Position numbers and translations under genes: made by a program
Assembly: GCA_028753945.1 (NCBI GenBank)
Contig: JAPNXP010000011.1
Location: forward strand, 434,001-498,000
Source of the DNA: Hexactinellida sp. DTS-2022
Lineage: Eukaryota; Porifera; Hexactinellida
DNA: 64,000 nt
Direction: 5' to 3'
Notes under the pieces: generated by a model
What the model saw: only the letters and a program-made list of their open reading frames with translations
What the model was told of the DNA's origin: nothing
Databases searched by the model: none
Shown here: positions 53,296-64,000 of the stretch, in pieces
How the letters are laid out: each line of letters opens with the position of its first letter
Numbering within the stretch: the stretch's first letter is position 1

Positions 53296-54365
53296 TATTT
53301 GTTTCAAACGTATTATTTACGTCTTTGCTTATATACATCAATTGGTCATTATTGCTACTTATTGTCTTTATAAATACCATATAAATAAATAATTAAATGT
53401 TTGAATGCAATTTTATACTATTCTTAATTTACCAACTTTCATTAATTTAACTTCGCTAAGTATTATGACCGAAACAAGGAAATTGAGATCTAACGTATTT
53501 AGTGTTGGGATATTTAAAAAACATTTCCACCGAATGCTGATCTAACTGAATAGAGTCAGGTCTGCTTACTATGAACAATTTCCCTCTGCTTAGTATGAAA
53601 TTTATTATGAACAATCCCTATGGAACCTATTTATCAAATTGCAATACATTTCTTAATATGATTACAATTTTTGTCCCTTGAACGCTCATATTAAAATAAC
53701 CTGACTGGAGTTGTTAAACCAACAAGTGATACAGTAGAGCTTCATTATAACATACCCCTTTCGGGAATGGTAAATAAGTACATATTATCTGCGTGTACGA
53801 TCTACTAACCAAGTTTACCCTACCTAGAAATACATACTACTTTATCAACTTGGTTATAAATCCTCAGTACTTTCAAACCGAGTTCACTGCAATGAGATAT
53901 AAGTTATTTCAATTCTGAAATAAAATAACTCAAATTTTCAGATTTTTATGATAAGTTATCTCTTAGAGGAAGCAAATTATTTGCGATTAAATGAATTTTC
54001 ATGCTTCTCGAAATGTGACAATGACGTTATAACTTGATAAGGTGCCGAGAAAATTTTGAGTGGAAACTTAAACTTGTTGGCGGGGACCAAAAGTTACTCC
54101 TATATGCCAAAAATCAGATTTGGAAACCGTCTAGTTTCTTCAATCAACTTGGAACATACAAACAAATATAACATACAGCCTTGTATTTAATAGTAATAGC
54201 CCTTCGGTCTCGGTCGCTTCGCGACCTTTGTTTGTTCCATTGGAGTAGTATATTTTAAGGAGGTTCGCGGCATGCATCTGGGTAAATTTGGGTTCAGAAA
54301 TGGCATTTCCCGCATTTTGACGAAGTAGATTGAAGTATATCTGCATATGGAGAATTTTGGAACAT

Positions 54366-55108
54366 TTGCATACCTGCCAACAGCCAACCGTACAGGGATT
54401 TGAACCATTTTGAATGTTTTGTACAGGCGTACAGGGATTTTTAATTTACTAATTATGAGTAAAATAATGCTAAAAATGTCTACAGTGATGATAGTATATT
54501 CTGCCATCATTCTGCTTGACCACATAAAGACACAACTTGGTTTATATATTTATTCTTAAGTACAGGGATTCCCTGTACAGTATATAATTATATGCTTTTT
54601 CTTTTCCAAAGTGTGTATTTTTATATGTAAGTGTATACACGGGCGTCGCACGGCTCTAAAAACTCTCCGGTCAACAGTTAAAGTTGTCCGGCCAAAACCG
54701 GACCCTCCTATATAATATAGTAGAATAAATGAAAAGTGGTCCGGCCAGGCTTTCATCCAGGAAAAATTACCCGCGCGCCTAGATTAATTTTGAGCTCGCT
54801 CACACGCGCCTAAAATACTCAATTTGTATTACGTCTATGGGAGCATCTCTCGATTTTCGCGCGCCTAGAAAAGTTTCCTTTTGAAATTACGCGCCTGGAG
54901 GCGCGTCGCATACGCCTGGATGAAATCCTGGGTCCGGCCATGGCCGGACCAGCCGGACCGCGTGCTACGCCTATGGTATAGTAATCCCTGGACGAGCGAG
55001 CGCAGCGAGCGAGAAAATTTTTTGGGAGGTGTATAGGGTTTTGGCCAATGTACGGTGGAAAATTGGAGCCCTGTACAGGAATATGACACAAATAGGTTTG
55101 CAGGTATA
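54366..55108. mobile_element. Nested repeat bounded by GCATACCTGC inverted ends
   Basis: Ends gcatacctgccaa and ggtttgcaggtata are near inverse copies; inside are gtacaggg and ccctgtaca words related to the MITE at 45907, and a hAT-like MITE at 54745. Boundaries are approximate. Confidence 0.45.
54745..54932. mobile_element. hAT-like MITE with AGGCGCG segments, copy in reverse
   Basis: Begins aggctttcatccagg and ends ggatgaaatcctgg; GC-rich words match those at 7250. GTCCGGCC stands on both flanks, an 8-bp duplication as expected of hAT insertion, within a larger repeat built on ggtccggccatggccggacc-like sequence. Confidence 0.7.
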
Positions 55109-55261
55109 CCTTTGGCGGCCCCCGAGACATCGGGGGCCCTGGTTCAATGAACCGCCTGAACCGCTAATAGCTACGCCTCTGCATATACTCGATATAATTT
55201 ATGTCGGCTATAAGAACATGTCTGTTATAAGAACATTGTATGCAGTTTACAACGATGTTCT

Positions 55262-55490
55262 GTCACCGGATCAATTTTTCGGGGGCCAATTTTCCAGTGA
55301 CAAGCTTATTCATAAAAATTTGTTGTCCCAATATGACGAAAAATAGCCTAGGCTACTATTCTAGTAAATACGGCAAAAAATAAACACGAACCTCAGAGGG
55401 ACCAATTTCCACAGAAGGACCAAATTTCCATAAAAATTTTGGTCCCCCCGGACCAATTTCCAAGGGGACCAAAATTTCCGTGACAACCCC
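55262..55490. repeat. GGACC-type element, inverse copy
   Basis: Reverse complement of about 5645-5905, including tagcctaggctactattcta and ggtccccccggaccaattt. The hairpin array proper is short in this copy. Confidence 0.65.
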
Positions 55491-55995
55491 ATTGAATCAT
55501 ACATGGAACATTCTCCATATAGGCGAAAGTTTTGATTCTTACGAAATCATGCACAGTATTCAAGTTTCTCTTGTATTCACACCCTCTAAAACAAAACACC
55601 AACAACACAATATGGACTGGATCTTTCCTAACCGTGCTGCGGAAACTTAGCCGCTAATTATTGTTAATTAATGCCCCGCCAATCAACGCTACCTTTGATA
55701 AGTTAGGAATTATTAAATTTATTATGGTGAATTGTAAATGGATTCATCTCATTAATTAACTTAGGATTTCTAAGCTACTAATGTTCGAATGTTTTCTAAA
55801 GTAGCTACTAAACAGTTATAACTTCAAGTTATTGAAAATTCTATTTTTGGCAACCATTGACTATAATACTATGCATCTCGAAATGTGTGGGAACACCCAA
55901 GTAGCAATTATGCTCTCAGTAGTTTCAATTATGCTCTCAGTAGTTTCAATTATGAAGAAATACGCTTAGCGAGGAAATGCTACTTATACAAATAT

Positions 55996-56083
55996 CCGGA
56001 GTTTTCCAGCAGTCTTCGCATGATATATTTTCACTTTAATTAAAGTGAAAATATATCATGCGAAGACTGCTGGAAAACTCCGG
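55996..56083. repeat. Perfect 88-bp palindrome
   Basis: Two 44-bp arms, centred between 56039 and 56040, are exact reverse complements with no spacer. The right arm contains 33 bp (56040-56072) identical to 56211-56243 in the CENP-C-like exon just downstream. Confidence 0.95.
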
Positions 56084-56148
56084 CGAATAAGAAGAAGCAA
56101 AAGTTAGCTAAATAGCAACTTCGGCTTCTTCCTTCGCCGGAGTTTTCC
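56072..56148. repeat. Second inverted repeat overlapping the palindrome
   Basis: ggaaaactccggcgaa at 56072-56087 pairs with ttcgccggagttttcc at 56133-56148 (16 bp, exact), partly overlapping the right arm of the 88-bp palindrome. Confidence 0.9.
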
Positions 56149-56206
56149 TTTTTGTTATAATGGGCGAGTGTAAAATTGGAGATTGGGACTCCTCTGGAGG
56201 GAGTAA

Positions 56207-57275
56207 GAGATTAAAGTGAAAATATATCATGCGAAGACTGCTGATAAGAGAAAGACCGCGAAGAGAGCTGTTAATATCGCAGCACCTGAAGTGGCATCAG
56301 CAGAGGTGTGTGAGGAGGCTCCTCTCCCCAAGAGGAGACAAATCCGAGACAGGACCCCTGGACAGTCCACTATCGACTTGAGGGTAGGCACTATGGCGTA
56401 TCTGTCTTGCTCTCTCTTAATTACCGTATTTATTCGAATAGTAGCCTAGGCGATTATTGTCTTTTAGGCCATTTTCTGACCAATACTATTTGTGACTTTT
56501 CGATAATATCACATGTTGATATGTACAATGTATTTAGTATAGTCGTTGAAAATCGTATTGCGACTAGTATTAGTTGAAGAGATTTACTCAGGGTACCGAT
56601 AGTAAATTTATATTTGCTGCTATTATTGGAGGTAGGCGATTATTCGTTAGGGGCTACTATTAGAGTATACAGTTGAAACCGGATATTTTTAACACATTCT
56701 TTTAACTAAATTTGTTAAAAATATCCGATTGTTAAAAATACCCGATTTTACAACAACAACAATAATTAATTATTTACAAGAAAATGTGTTAAATATATCC
56801 GATTGTTAAAAATATCCGGTGTTAAAAATATCCGGTGTTAAAAATATCCGGTTTCAACTGTATACGGTTTTTGTATTGAGAGCTGAACTGATTGAGTTTC
56901 TTATGTATTTGACCAGTTAGTTGTCAGGCATAAGTATTTCTCTGTACACCTCTCGTAGGTAATATACAAGAGCGAGTCCGCTAGATGGAGCAAGAGAGGA
57001 GACATTAACTACTCGGTGGGTACAACGACTGAGCAGTTCAAGTGGGGGCTTCTGGAGATTCTGGGAGGGGCGTTAAGCCCACCTCTCTTAGCAAGGACTG
57101 GATGGTGTTCAATCTGATGTCCGGATCTGTTGACATTTATCTAGATTCCAAGCTAATCGGTTTATTGGATAATGTTGGAGATGCCTTTCTAGTGCCACCA
57201 GAGAGCACTTATGAATTCATTAACTTGAACAGCCAAAAGGCTCTCTTAACCTATTTGATAATTATATTGACATAA
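56207..57275 (+). CDS. CENP-C/Mif2-like kinetochore protein, C-terminal exons, frameshift in cupin
   Basis: Two exons are visible: about 56207-56383, ending TPGQSTIDLR at a gtaggc donor, and 56959-57275 after the acceptor tctcgtag, both phase 0. The first is basic and disordered (KRKTAKRAVNIA, PLPKRRQIRDRT). The second encodes the cupin domain that dimerises CENP-C: FKWGLLEILGG, then SKDWMVFNLMSGSVDIYLDS, LDNVGDAFLVPPESTYEFIN and ALLTYL, matching the usual pattern of V-F-x-L-x-S-G-x-V and F-x-V-P-x-x-x-x-Y. The cupin is split between two frames, with the change in or just after the G-rich run at 57063-57070; one base there would account for it. Upstream exons, including the centromere-binding motif, are not found in the window. 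Either an assembly error in a live gene or a decaying partial copy. CENP-C links centromeric nucleosomes to the kinetochore. Confidence 0.68.
56424..56665. mobile_element. Short-TIR element, GTAGCCTAGGCGATTAT family
   Basis: Left gaatagtagcctaggcgatt and right taggcgattattcgttaggg / gctactattagag are loose inverse copies. The left end also occurs at about 5769-5800 and 55345-55375, inside the GGACC-type elements. Confidence 0.5.
56670..56860. mobile_element. CAGT-ended MITE in a TA site
   Basis: Ends CAGTTGAAACCGGATATTTT exact on both sides, TA flanks. Interior repeats gttaaaaatatccgg. 191 bp. Confidence 0.8.
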
Positions 57276-57522
57276 ATTCACATAATACTTCCATTAATTA
57301 ATTACTATAGTGAATTCTGAGACACTTCATCTAATAATAACATTATTTCCTTTCTTTTTTGACTTGTCGAAACAATTACTGTGGCTACTCATATCACCAG
57401 CTATTACGGTATTAAATGGAAATAGTGACTCAAATTGTATCTCCCTCATATGTGCAATTTCAGCGATACTGAATATTCTTACAAATCAGACTTATTCTAG
57501 CTAGAGTTCTCATACTGGCATA

Positions 57523-57695
57523 CAGTCGAAATCGGATTATTTTGTTTTATCAGACTATTTTGTCCTAATATTCGAGGAAAATTATGATATATATACCATT
57601 TTGTATGGATATCCCACCGGGTTTATTTGTCTTATCGGATTATTTTGTCGAATTACCCATGCAAATAATTGGACAAAATAATCCGATTTCGACTG
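57523..57695. mobile_element. CAGT-ended MITE in a TA site
   Basis: Ends CAGTCGAAATCGGATTATTT on both strands, TA flanks, 173 bp. Confidence 0.8.
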
Positions 57696-57802
57696 TACTG
57701 AGGACCGCGAATCTACCGCAACACTAAGGTACTGTCTGGGGTGGACAGAGATTATAGTAAATAAGTTGAGAACCACTGGGCTAGAATATTTGATATTTTT
57801 CT

Positions 57803-58071
57803 AGGGATGAAACGAATATACCGAATATTCAAATATTATTTCGTTTGCAAACGAATTTGCCAATACGTATTAGGTTGAAGCGGAAATTCGTTGACTTTTT
57901 TGGACAATAACTTTACTTTTGTTTAGATTGGAGAAATCGTAAATATAAATTCCTACCTAAACTAGCTGAATAATAATTAATACCCTTTTTAATTAAATTA
58001 AATTATTGTAACATTAACTAAAAAATATTTCCCACTGTATTTTGACTCTTGGATTTGATTTAATGTTTAGT
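57803..58071. mobile_element. hAT-like element, truncated copy of the one at 11619
   Basis: Begins agggatgaaacgaatatacc; interior matches 11700-11820 and 12360-12430 (ctagctgaataataattaat, ttaatgtttagtcat). It lacks the nested CAGT element and is cut by the start of the repeat array. Confidence 0.65.
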
Positions 58072-58210
58072 CATAAAAAAAATCCAAAATTGCAGCCTGT
58101 GCCGACGCATGTTCCTTTGGTGGCACTATATTTTGGTGGTGGTCTATTGCTATTGATAGTGCCTCCAATGGAACATTCTGTCGCACAGCTGCAATTTTGG
58201 ATTTTTTTTC
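58072..58210. repeat. Foldback module, array copy 1
   Basis: Imperfect palindrome with arms aaaaatccaaaattgcagc and gctgcaattttggattttt, and inner arms gttcctttggtggcactat and its counterpart. Further copies at 59512-59635, 60591-60718 and 62530-62655. Confidence 0.8.
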
Positions 58211-59260
58211 ACCATGTCATGAACGCCTCATGGTGTTGAGACTCATTTAACAAGTTGTTACGGGACAAAGGAACGATTGTTGAATTTGAAGTGTATTTCT
58301 ATCTAGAACCATCTTGAGTTTAATGCTATTCATTCATTATGTATTGATAATAAATTACATTATTTAGTTATTATTTTAGCAATGTTATCCACTGTGAGTT
58401 GAGTTAAGTAAATAAATTCCCAATTTAATTTAATTTGCTTTAATCCATTGAATATTAATACACTGTTAAAAATTGGAAATCAGCATACTTGTTTACTTCG
58501 AATACAAAAGGGATTAAGTTTATATTCCCATTATTACCCCCTATCACTCTAATACAATTCGGGCACCAAACACGCACACAGTCGAATAGTCATTTAATAG
58601 ATATTCAATTTCATTAATCCATTGTTTGTATATCAGTCATCGTTTTAAAATTGAAATCAGCATACTCGCTTACTTTGAATTACATATGGGATTAAGTTTA
58701 TATTTCCATTATTAATGCGTTATAAACCCCCCCTTATACTCTAATACATTTCGGGCACCAAGCACACACATAGACAAATATTTATACAAATAGATATTCC
58801 ATCTCATTAATCCATTGTTTGAATATCAGAAATCGTTCTGAAATTGAATAACTTTTGAGTGAAATTGAATTTTCATATAGGAGAAAACTTTAATACAACT
58901 ATTGTATTAGAAATCGATGTATATAGTAGCAGCTATTGAATCAAATTGAATTATTCATTTACAATATAATACTTTATTGTAACTATGATATCAGAAATAG
59001 ATTTGTATAGCAATAGCTATTGAATGTAAATTAGTTATTCATATATACTAGAATTCTTTATTGTGATTATAATATCAACAATAATTTGAATCGAAATAAC
59101 ACTGAATCAATTGAATTATTCATAAATATAGTTATTCATCGAAACCACGAAATAATTGCATAATTGAATATAAATGAATTTACGATTTTAGAAAGTTAAG
59201 GGTGAATTGTGGCAACTTTGAGCCTAATTCTCAGGAAAATGAGGACGGATTAATAAAATC

Positions 59261-59461
59261 GTGAAGAGCTATCAGTTTCAAAATACTTTTCTGATGCTAA
59301 TGATTATAAATTTTTTCTTGTTATTGCATTTATTTTCTTGTGGGACAAAAAAAGCTAGAAGTCCCGTTAAAATTTTTCCCAAGTCGAAATTGAAAAATCA
59401 GGCCACGAAGTGCACATTAATCAACAACCAGACACCTATCCTAAAAATCTCAGAGCTCTAG
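59261..59461 (+). other. Recurrent 66-codon frame in the array (three copies)
   Basis: Present here, at 62221-62421 and at 63708-63908. It would start with GTG, has a hydrophobic first half (TFLMLMIINFFLLLHLFSCG) and a basic second half (KSKLKNQATKCTLINNQTPI), and ends ISEL in all three. The frame survives in each copy despite several substitutions, but there is no ATG, and the similarity may simply reflect recent duplication. I do not call it a gene. Confidence 0.3.
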
Positions 59462-61169
59462 CACTTAAGGTTTAGCCTGGGGAGGCGACACGGAGAAATA
59501 TATAAAAAAAAAATCCAAAATTGCAGCTGTGCCGACGCATGTTCCTTTTGTGGCACTATATTTTGGTGGTGGTATATTGATAGTGCCTCCAAAGGAACAC
59601 GCTTGTGGCACAGCTGCAATTTTGGATTTTTTTCGCCATGTCATGAACACCTCATAGTGTTTAGTCTCATTTAACAAGTTGTACGGGACAAAGGAACCAT
59701 TGTTGATTTTAAATTATTTCTATCTTGAACCATCTTGGGTTTAATGCCATTCATTCATTATGTATAGATAATAAATGATATAAATAGTTAATTATTTTAG
59801 CAATGTGAGTTGAGTTGAGTTAAGTAAACAAATTTCCAATTTAATTTAATTTGCTTTAATCCATTGAATATTAATATACTGTTTAAAATTGGAAATCAGC
59901 ATACTTGTTTACTTAGAATGACAAAAGGGATCTAGTTTATATTCCTATTATAACCCCCTATCACTCTAATACAATTCGACCACCAAACACGCACACAGAC
60001 GAATAGTCATTTAATAGATATTCCATTTCATTAATCCATTGTTTGTATATCAGTCATCGTTTTAAAATTGAAATCAGCATACTCGCTTACTTTGAATGAC
60101 ATATGGGATTAAGTTTATATTTCCATTATACGTAAATGCTTTATAAACCCCCCCCCCTTACACTCTAATACATTTCGGGCACCAAGCACACAAATAGACA
60201 AATATTTATACAAATAGATATCCCATCTCATTAATCCATTGTTTGAATATCAGAAATCGTTCTGAAATTGAATAACTGTTGAGTGAAATTGAATTTTCAT
60301 ATAGGAGAAAACTTTAATACAACTATTGTATTAGAAATCGATTTATATACTAATGAATCAAATTGAATTATTCATATAAATAGAATAAATTATTGTAACT
60401 ATGATATCAGAAATAGATTTGTATAGTAATAGCTATTGAATGTAAATTAGTTATTCATATATACTAGAATTCTTTATTGTGATTATAATATCAACAATAA
60501 CTTGAATCGAAATAACACTGAATCTAATTGAATTATTCATAAATATTAAATAGTAGTTATTCATCGAAACCACGAAATAATTGCATAATTGAAAAATCCA
60601 AAATTGCAGCCTGTGCCGACGCATGTTCCTTTGGTGGCACTATATTTTGGTGGTTGGTCTATTGATAGTGCCTCCAAAGGAACATGCTGTCGGCACAGCT
60701 GCAATTTTGGATTTTTTTGCCAAGTCCTCAACGCCTCAAGGTGTTCGTTGGACCCATTTATCAATTGTTGCCGGACAAAGGAAGGATTGATAAATTTGAA
60801 GTTTGTTTCTATCTTAAACCATCTTGAGTTTATTGCCATTAATTCATTATGTATTGAATTATATTAGTTAATTATTTTAGCAATGTTATCCACTGTGAGT
60901 TGAGTTAAGTAAACAAATTCCCAATTTAATTTAATTTGCTTTAATCCATTGAATATTAAATTATTAATATACTGTTAAAAATTGGAAATCAGCATACATG
61001 TTTACTTAGAATGACAAAAGGGATTAAGTTTATATTCCCATTATAAATGCGTTATAACTTTACACCCATTTATCAATTTGTTACGGGACAAAGGAACGTT
61101 TGATAGATTTCATGCTTCTTTCTATCTTAAACCATCTTGAGTTTAAGTTTATATTTCCATTAGAAGACC

Positions 61170-61500
61170 CCCCTATCACCACGGTTGCCTTGGAGATAAA
61201 ATTTCCGTTCCCATTCCCATAGGAATCCTGTGGGAATCCCCATAAGGAATCCTCATGGGTTATTCAAACTGAATAGGGGAGTATAATATATACATAAAAA
61301 CGAATTTAATTACTAAAGCAGATTCGTATCAATAGTAAAGCCTATATTAATTAAGGATGACCTAATGAAACCATATTCGAATATCCCATGGGGATTCCTA
61401 TGGGGATTCCCACAGGGGAAAATCTGATTCCCATTCCCATTCCCATGGGTATGGGGATCCCCATGGGAATTCCCATACCCACGGCAACCCTGCCTATCAC
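61170..61500. mobile_element. Insertion with CCCATGGGAAT-rich inverted ends in array unit 3
   Basis: Left part (cacggttgccttggagataa) and right part (acccacggcaaccctg) are inverse at their ends; both sides are made of short cccatt and ggggatt words around ccatggg centres. Absent from the other array units, so it inserted later. Boundaries approximate. Confidence 0.6.
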
Positions 61501-64000
61501 TCTAATACAATTCGGGCACCAAACAAGCACACAAACGAATAGTCATAAACTAGAATTCCATCTCAATAATCCATTGTTTATATATCAGTTATCGTTTTGA
61601 AATTGAAATCAGCATACTTGTTCACTTAGAATGACAAAAGGGATTAAGTTTATATTCCCATTATAAATGCGTTATAAACCCCCCTTACACTCTAATACAT
61701 TTCGGGCACCAAGCACACACATAGACAAATATTTAAACAAATAGAAATCCCATCTCATTAATCCATTGTTTGAATATCAGAAATCGTTCTGAAATTGAAT
61801 AACTGTTGAGTTAAATTGAATTTTCATATAGGAGAAAACTTTAATACAACTATGTATTAGAAATCGATTTATATAGTAGCAGCTATTTGAATCAAATTGA
61901 ATTATTAATTTACAATAGAATACTTTATTGTAACTATGATATCAGAAATAGATTTGTATAGTAATAGCTATTGAATGTAAATTAGTTATTCATATATACT
62001 AGAATTCTTTATTGTGATTATAATATCAACAATAACTTGAATCGAAATAACACTGAATCTAATTGAATTATTCATAAATATTAAATATTAGTTATTCATC
62101 GAAACCACGAAATAATTGCATAATTGAATATTAATGAATTTACGATTTTAGAAAGTTAAGGGTGAATTGTGGCAACTTTGAGCCTAATTCTCAGGAAAAT
62201 GAGGACGGATTAAAAAGATCGTGAAGAGCTATCAGTTGCAAAATACTTTTCTGATACTAATGATTCTAAAAATTTTCTTGTTATTGCATTTATTTTCTTG
62301 TGGGACAAAAAAAGCTAAAAGTCCCGTTAAAAATTTTCTCAAGTCGAAATTGAAAAATCAGGCCACGAAGTGCACATTAATCAACAACCAGACACCTATT
62401 CTGAAAATCTCAGAGCTCTAGTACTTATGGTTTAGCCTGGGGAGGCGACACGGAGAAAAAAAAAAAAAAAAAAACATCCAAGGCACTAAGACCAATACTG
62501 GGCCACTATACTATAGTATAGTCGGCACAGTAAAAAATCCAAAATTGCAGCTGTGCCGACGCATGTTCCTTTTGTGGCACTATATTTGGTGGTGGTTTAT
62601 TGATAGTGCCTCCAAAGGAACACGCTGTCGGCACAGCTGCAATTTTGGATTTTTTTCGCCATGTCATGAACGCCTCATAGTGTTTAGTCTCATTTAACAA
62701 GTTGTACGGGACAAAGGAACCATTGTTGATTTTAAATTATTTCTATCTTGAACCATCTTGGGTTTAATGCCATTCATTCATTATGTATAGATAATAAATG
62801 ATATAAATAGTTAATTATTTCAGCAATGTGAGTTGAGTTGAGTTAAGTAAACAAATTTCCAATTTAATTTAATTTGCTTTAATCCATTGAATATTAATAT
62901 ACTGTTTAAAATTGGAAATCAGCATACTTGTTTACTTAGAATGACAAAAGGGATCTAGTTTATATTCCTATTATAACCCCCTATCACTCTAATACAATTC
63001 GACCACCAAACACGCACACAGACGAATAGTCATTTAATAGATATTCCATTTCATTAATCCATTGTTTGTATATCAGTCATCGTTTTAAAATTGAAATCAG
63101 CATACTCGCTTACTTTGAATGACATATGGGATTAAGTTTATATTTCCATTATACGTAAATGCTTTATAAACCCCCCCCCTTACACTCTAATACATTTCGG
63201 GCACCAAGCACACAAATAGACAAATATTTATACAAATAGATATCCCATCTCATTAATCCATTGTTTGAATATCAGAAATCGTTCTGAAATTGAATAACTG
63301 TTGAGTGAACTTGAATTTTCATATAGGAGAAAACTTTAATACAACTATTGTATTAGAAATCGATTTATATACTACTGAATCAAATTGAATTATTCATATA
63401 AATAGAATAAATTATTGTAACTATGATATCAGAAATAGATTTGTATAGTAATAGCTATTGAATGTAAATTAGTTATTCATATATACTAGAATTCTTTATT
63501 GTGATTATAATATCAACAATAACTTGAATCGAAATAACACTGAATCTAATTGAATTATTCATAAATATTAAATAGTAGTTATTCATCGAAACCACGAAAT
63601 AATTGCATAATTGAATATTAATGAATTTACGATTTTAGAAAGTTAAGGGTCAATTGTGGCAACTTTGAGCCTAATTCTCAGGAAAATGAGGACGGATTAA
63701 AAAGATCGTGAAGAGCTATCAGTTGCAAAATACTTTTCTGATACTAATGATTCTAAAAATTTTCTTGTTATTGCATTTATTTTCTTGTGGGACAAAAAAA
63801 GCTAAAAGTCCCGTTAAAAAATTTCACAAGTCGAAATTGAAAAATCAGGCCACGAAGTGCACATTAATCAACAACCAGACACCTATTCTGAAAATCTCAG
63901 AGCTCTAGCACTTATGGTTTAGCCTGGGGAGGCGACACGGAGAAAAAAAAAAACAAACAAACCAAAGCACTAAGACCAATACTGGGCCACTATACTATAG

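Larger units (their letters stand above)
53296..56206. other. Intergenic, nested repeats and a large palindrome
   Basis: A lone CAGT end (53732) lies at the left. 54366-55108 is a nest of elements bounded by gcatacctgc and gcaggtata. 55262-55490 is the inverse copy of the GGACC-type element at 5645. 55996-56148 is a palindrome complex. No gene supported. Confidence 0.55.
56384..56958 (+). other. Intron of the CENP-C-like gene, filled by two elements
   Basis: Between donor and acceptor are a repeat with taccgtatttattcgaatag at one end and attcgttaggggctactatt at the other (about 56424-56665), and a CAGT-ended MITE (56670-56860). These two make up most of the intron. Confidence 0.65.
57276..58071. 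other. Intergenic with a MITE and a truncated hAT-like element
   Basis: Contains 57523-57695 and 57803-58071. The stretch 57276-57520 shows nothing recognised. Confidence 0.5.
58072..64000. repeat. Array of diverged units of about 1.5 kb, open at the right edge
   Basis: Units begin near 58072, 59512, 60591 and 62530, each with a foldback module around the phrase gccgacgcatgttcc, then gtttacttagaatgacaaaa and cactctaatacaattcgg modules, a long AT-rich middle, and a 3' part with a recurrent 66-codon frame. Unit 2 lacks the 3' part; unit 3 has a 300-400 bp insertion near 61080-61500. Units 2 and 4 look about 99% alike over 900 bp, more than either resembles units 1 or 3. The modules with cccctatcactctaatacaa resemble the 5' end of the Helitron-like elements upstream. 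Confidence 0.82.

Noticed and set aside
53732-53890. Possible CAGT-ended MITE
   Set aside because: Left end cagtagagcttcattataac is plausible, but no matching right end was found.
54140-55130. Several overlapping frames of 66-112 codons
   Set aside because: All fall in nested repeats; Arg/Pro-rich or low-complexity peptides with no fold.
1-64000. LTR elements, endogenous viruses, Polintons or LINEs
   Set aside because: No reverse transcriptase, integrase, capsid or polymerase motifs and no paired long direct repeats were recognised; the mobile DNA seen is short TIR and Helitron-like elements.
1-64000. tRNA or rRNA genes
   Set aside because: No A- and B-box pair or rRNA core sequence was noticed by eye; a covariance-model scan would settle it.

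Overview
The window is AT-rich nuclear DNA from an animal, most likely a demosponge. I infer this from GT-AG introns, metazoan gene families (ankyrin-TRP channels, Rac-like GTPases, a TRAF with a MATH domain, a von Willebrand A plus Hint protein, a CENP-C cupin and a TRIM-type coiled-coil exon), a lineage-specific set of seven-transmembrane genes, and many short DNA transposons. No bacterial operon, CRISPR array, tRNA or rRNA was seen, and no LTR, retrovirus or Polinton element was recognised.

Layout. 1-176 holds the start of an unknown gene running off the left edge. 1.2-10.1 kb carries two divergent ankyrin-TRP channel genes; their channel cores are almost identical while their ankyrin regions and tails differ. 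10.8-13.0 kb is a four-exon Rho-family gene that has lost its switch residues and lipid-anchor box; 22.6-23.6 kb is its conventional Rac-like paralogue with the same intron positions. Between them lie two multipass membrane genes (14.0-15.1 and 16.6-18.6 kb, the latter with one frameshift) and a charged unknown protein on the minus strand (19.8-21.0 kb). 24.5-27.6 kb has a small single-pass membrane protein and a beta-propeller-like protein.

28.3-53.3 kb is the most distinctive part: six intact, single-exon, seven-transmembrane genes of about 400 residues (four on minus, two on plus) plus one decayed fragment. The family has strongly conserved cytoplasmic loops, a variable glycosylated outer loop and a conserved C-terminal tail. 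The genes are separated by Helitron-like repeats containing minisatellites, (ATT)n tracts and long inverted repeats. A TRAF-like gene (44.3-45.4 kb), a VWA-Hint gene (47.4-49.4 kb) and a broken TRIM coiled-coil exon (41.2-41.5 kb) sit within this cluster.

56.0-57.3 kb contains the last two visible exons of a CENP-C/Mif2-like gene, with two transposons in the intron, a frameshift in the cupin and, just upstream, a perfect 88-bp palindrome made from its own exon sequence. 58.1-64.0 kb is an array of diverged units of about 1.5 kb that continues past the right edge.

How the genes relate: several are sensory or signalling membrane proteins (TRP channels, 7TM family), with small GTPases and a TRAF-like adaptor nearby. 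Proximity alone does not show that they share a pathway. Many of the receptor-like genes have a TATA box a short distance upstream of the ATG and no intron, which suggests compact, individually regulated units.
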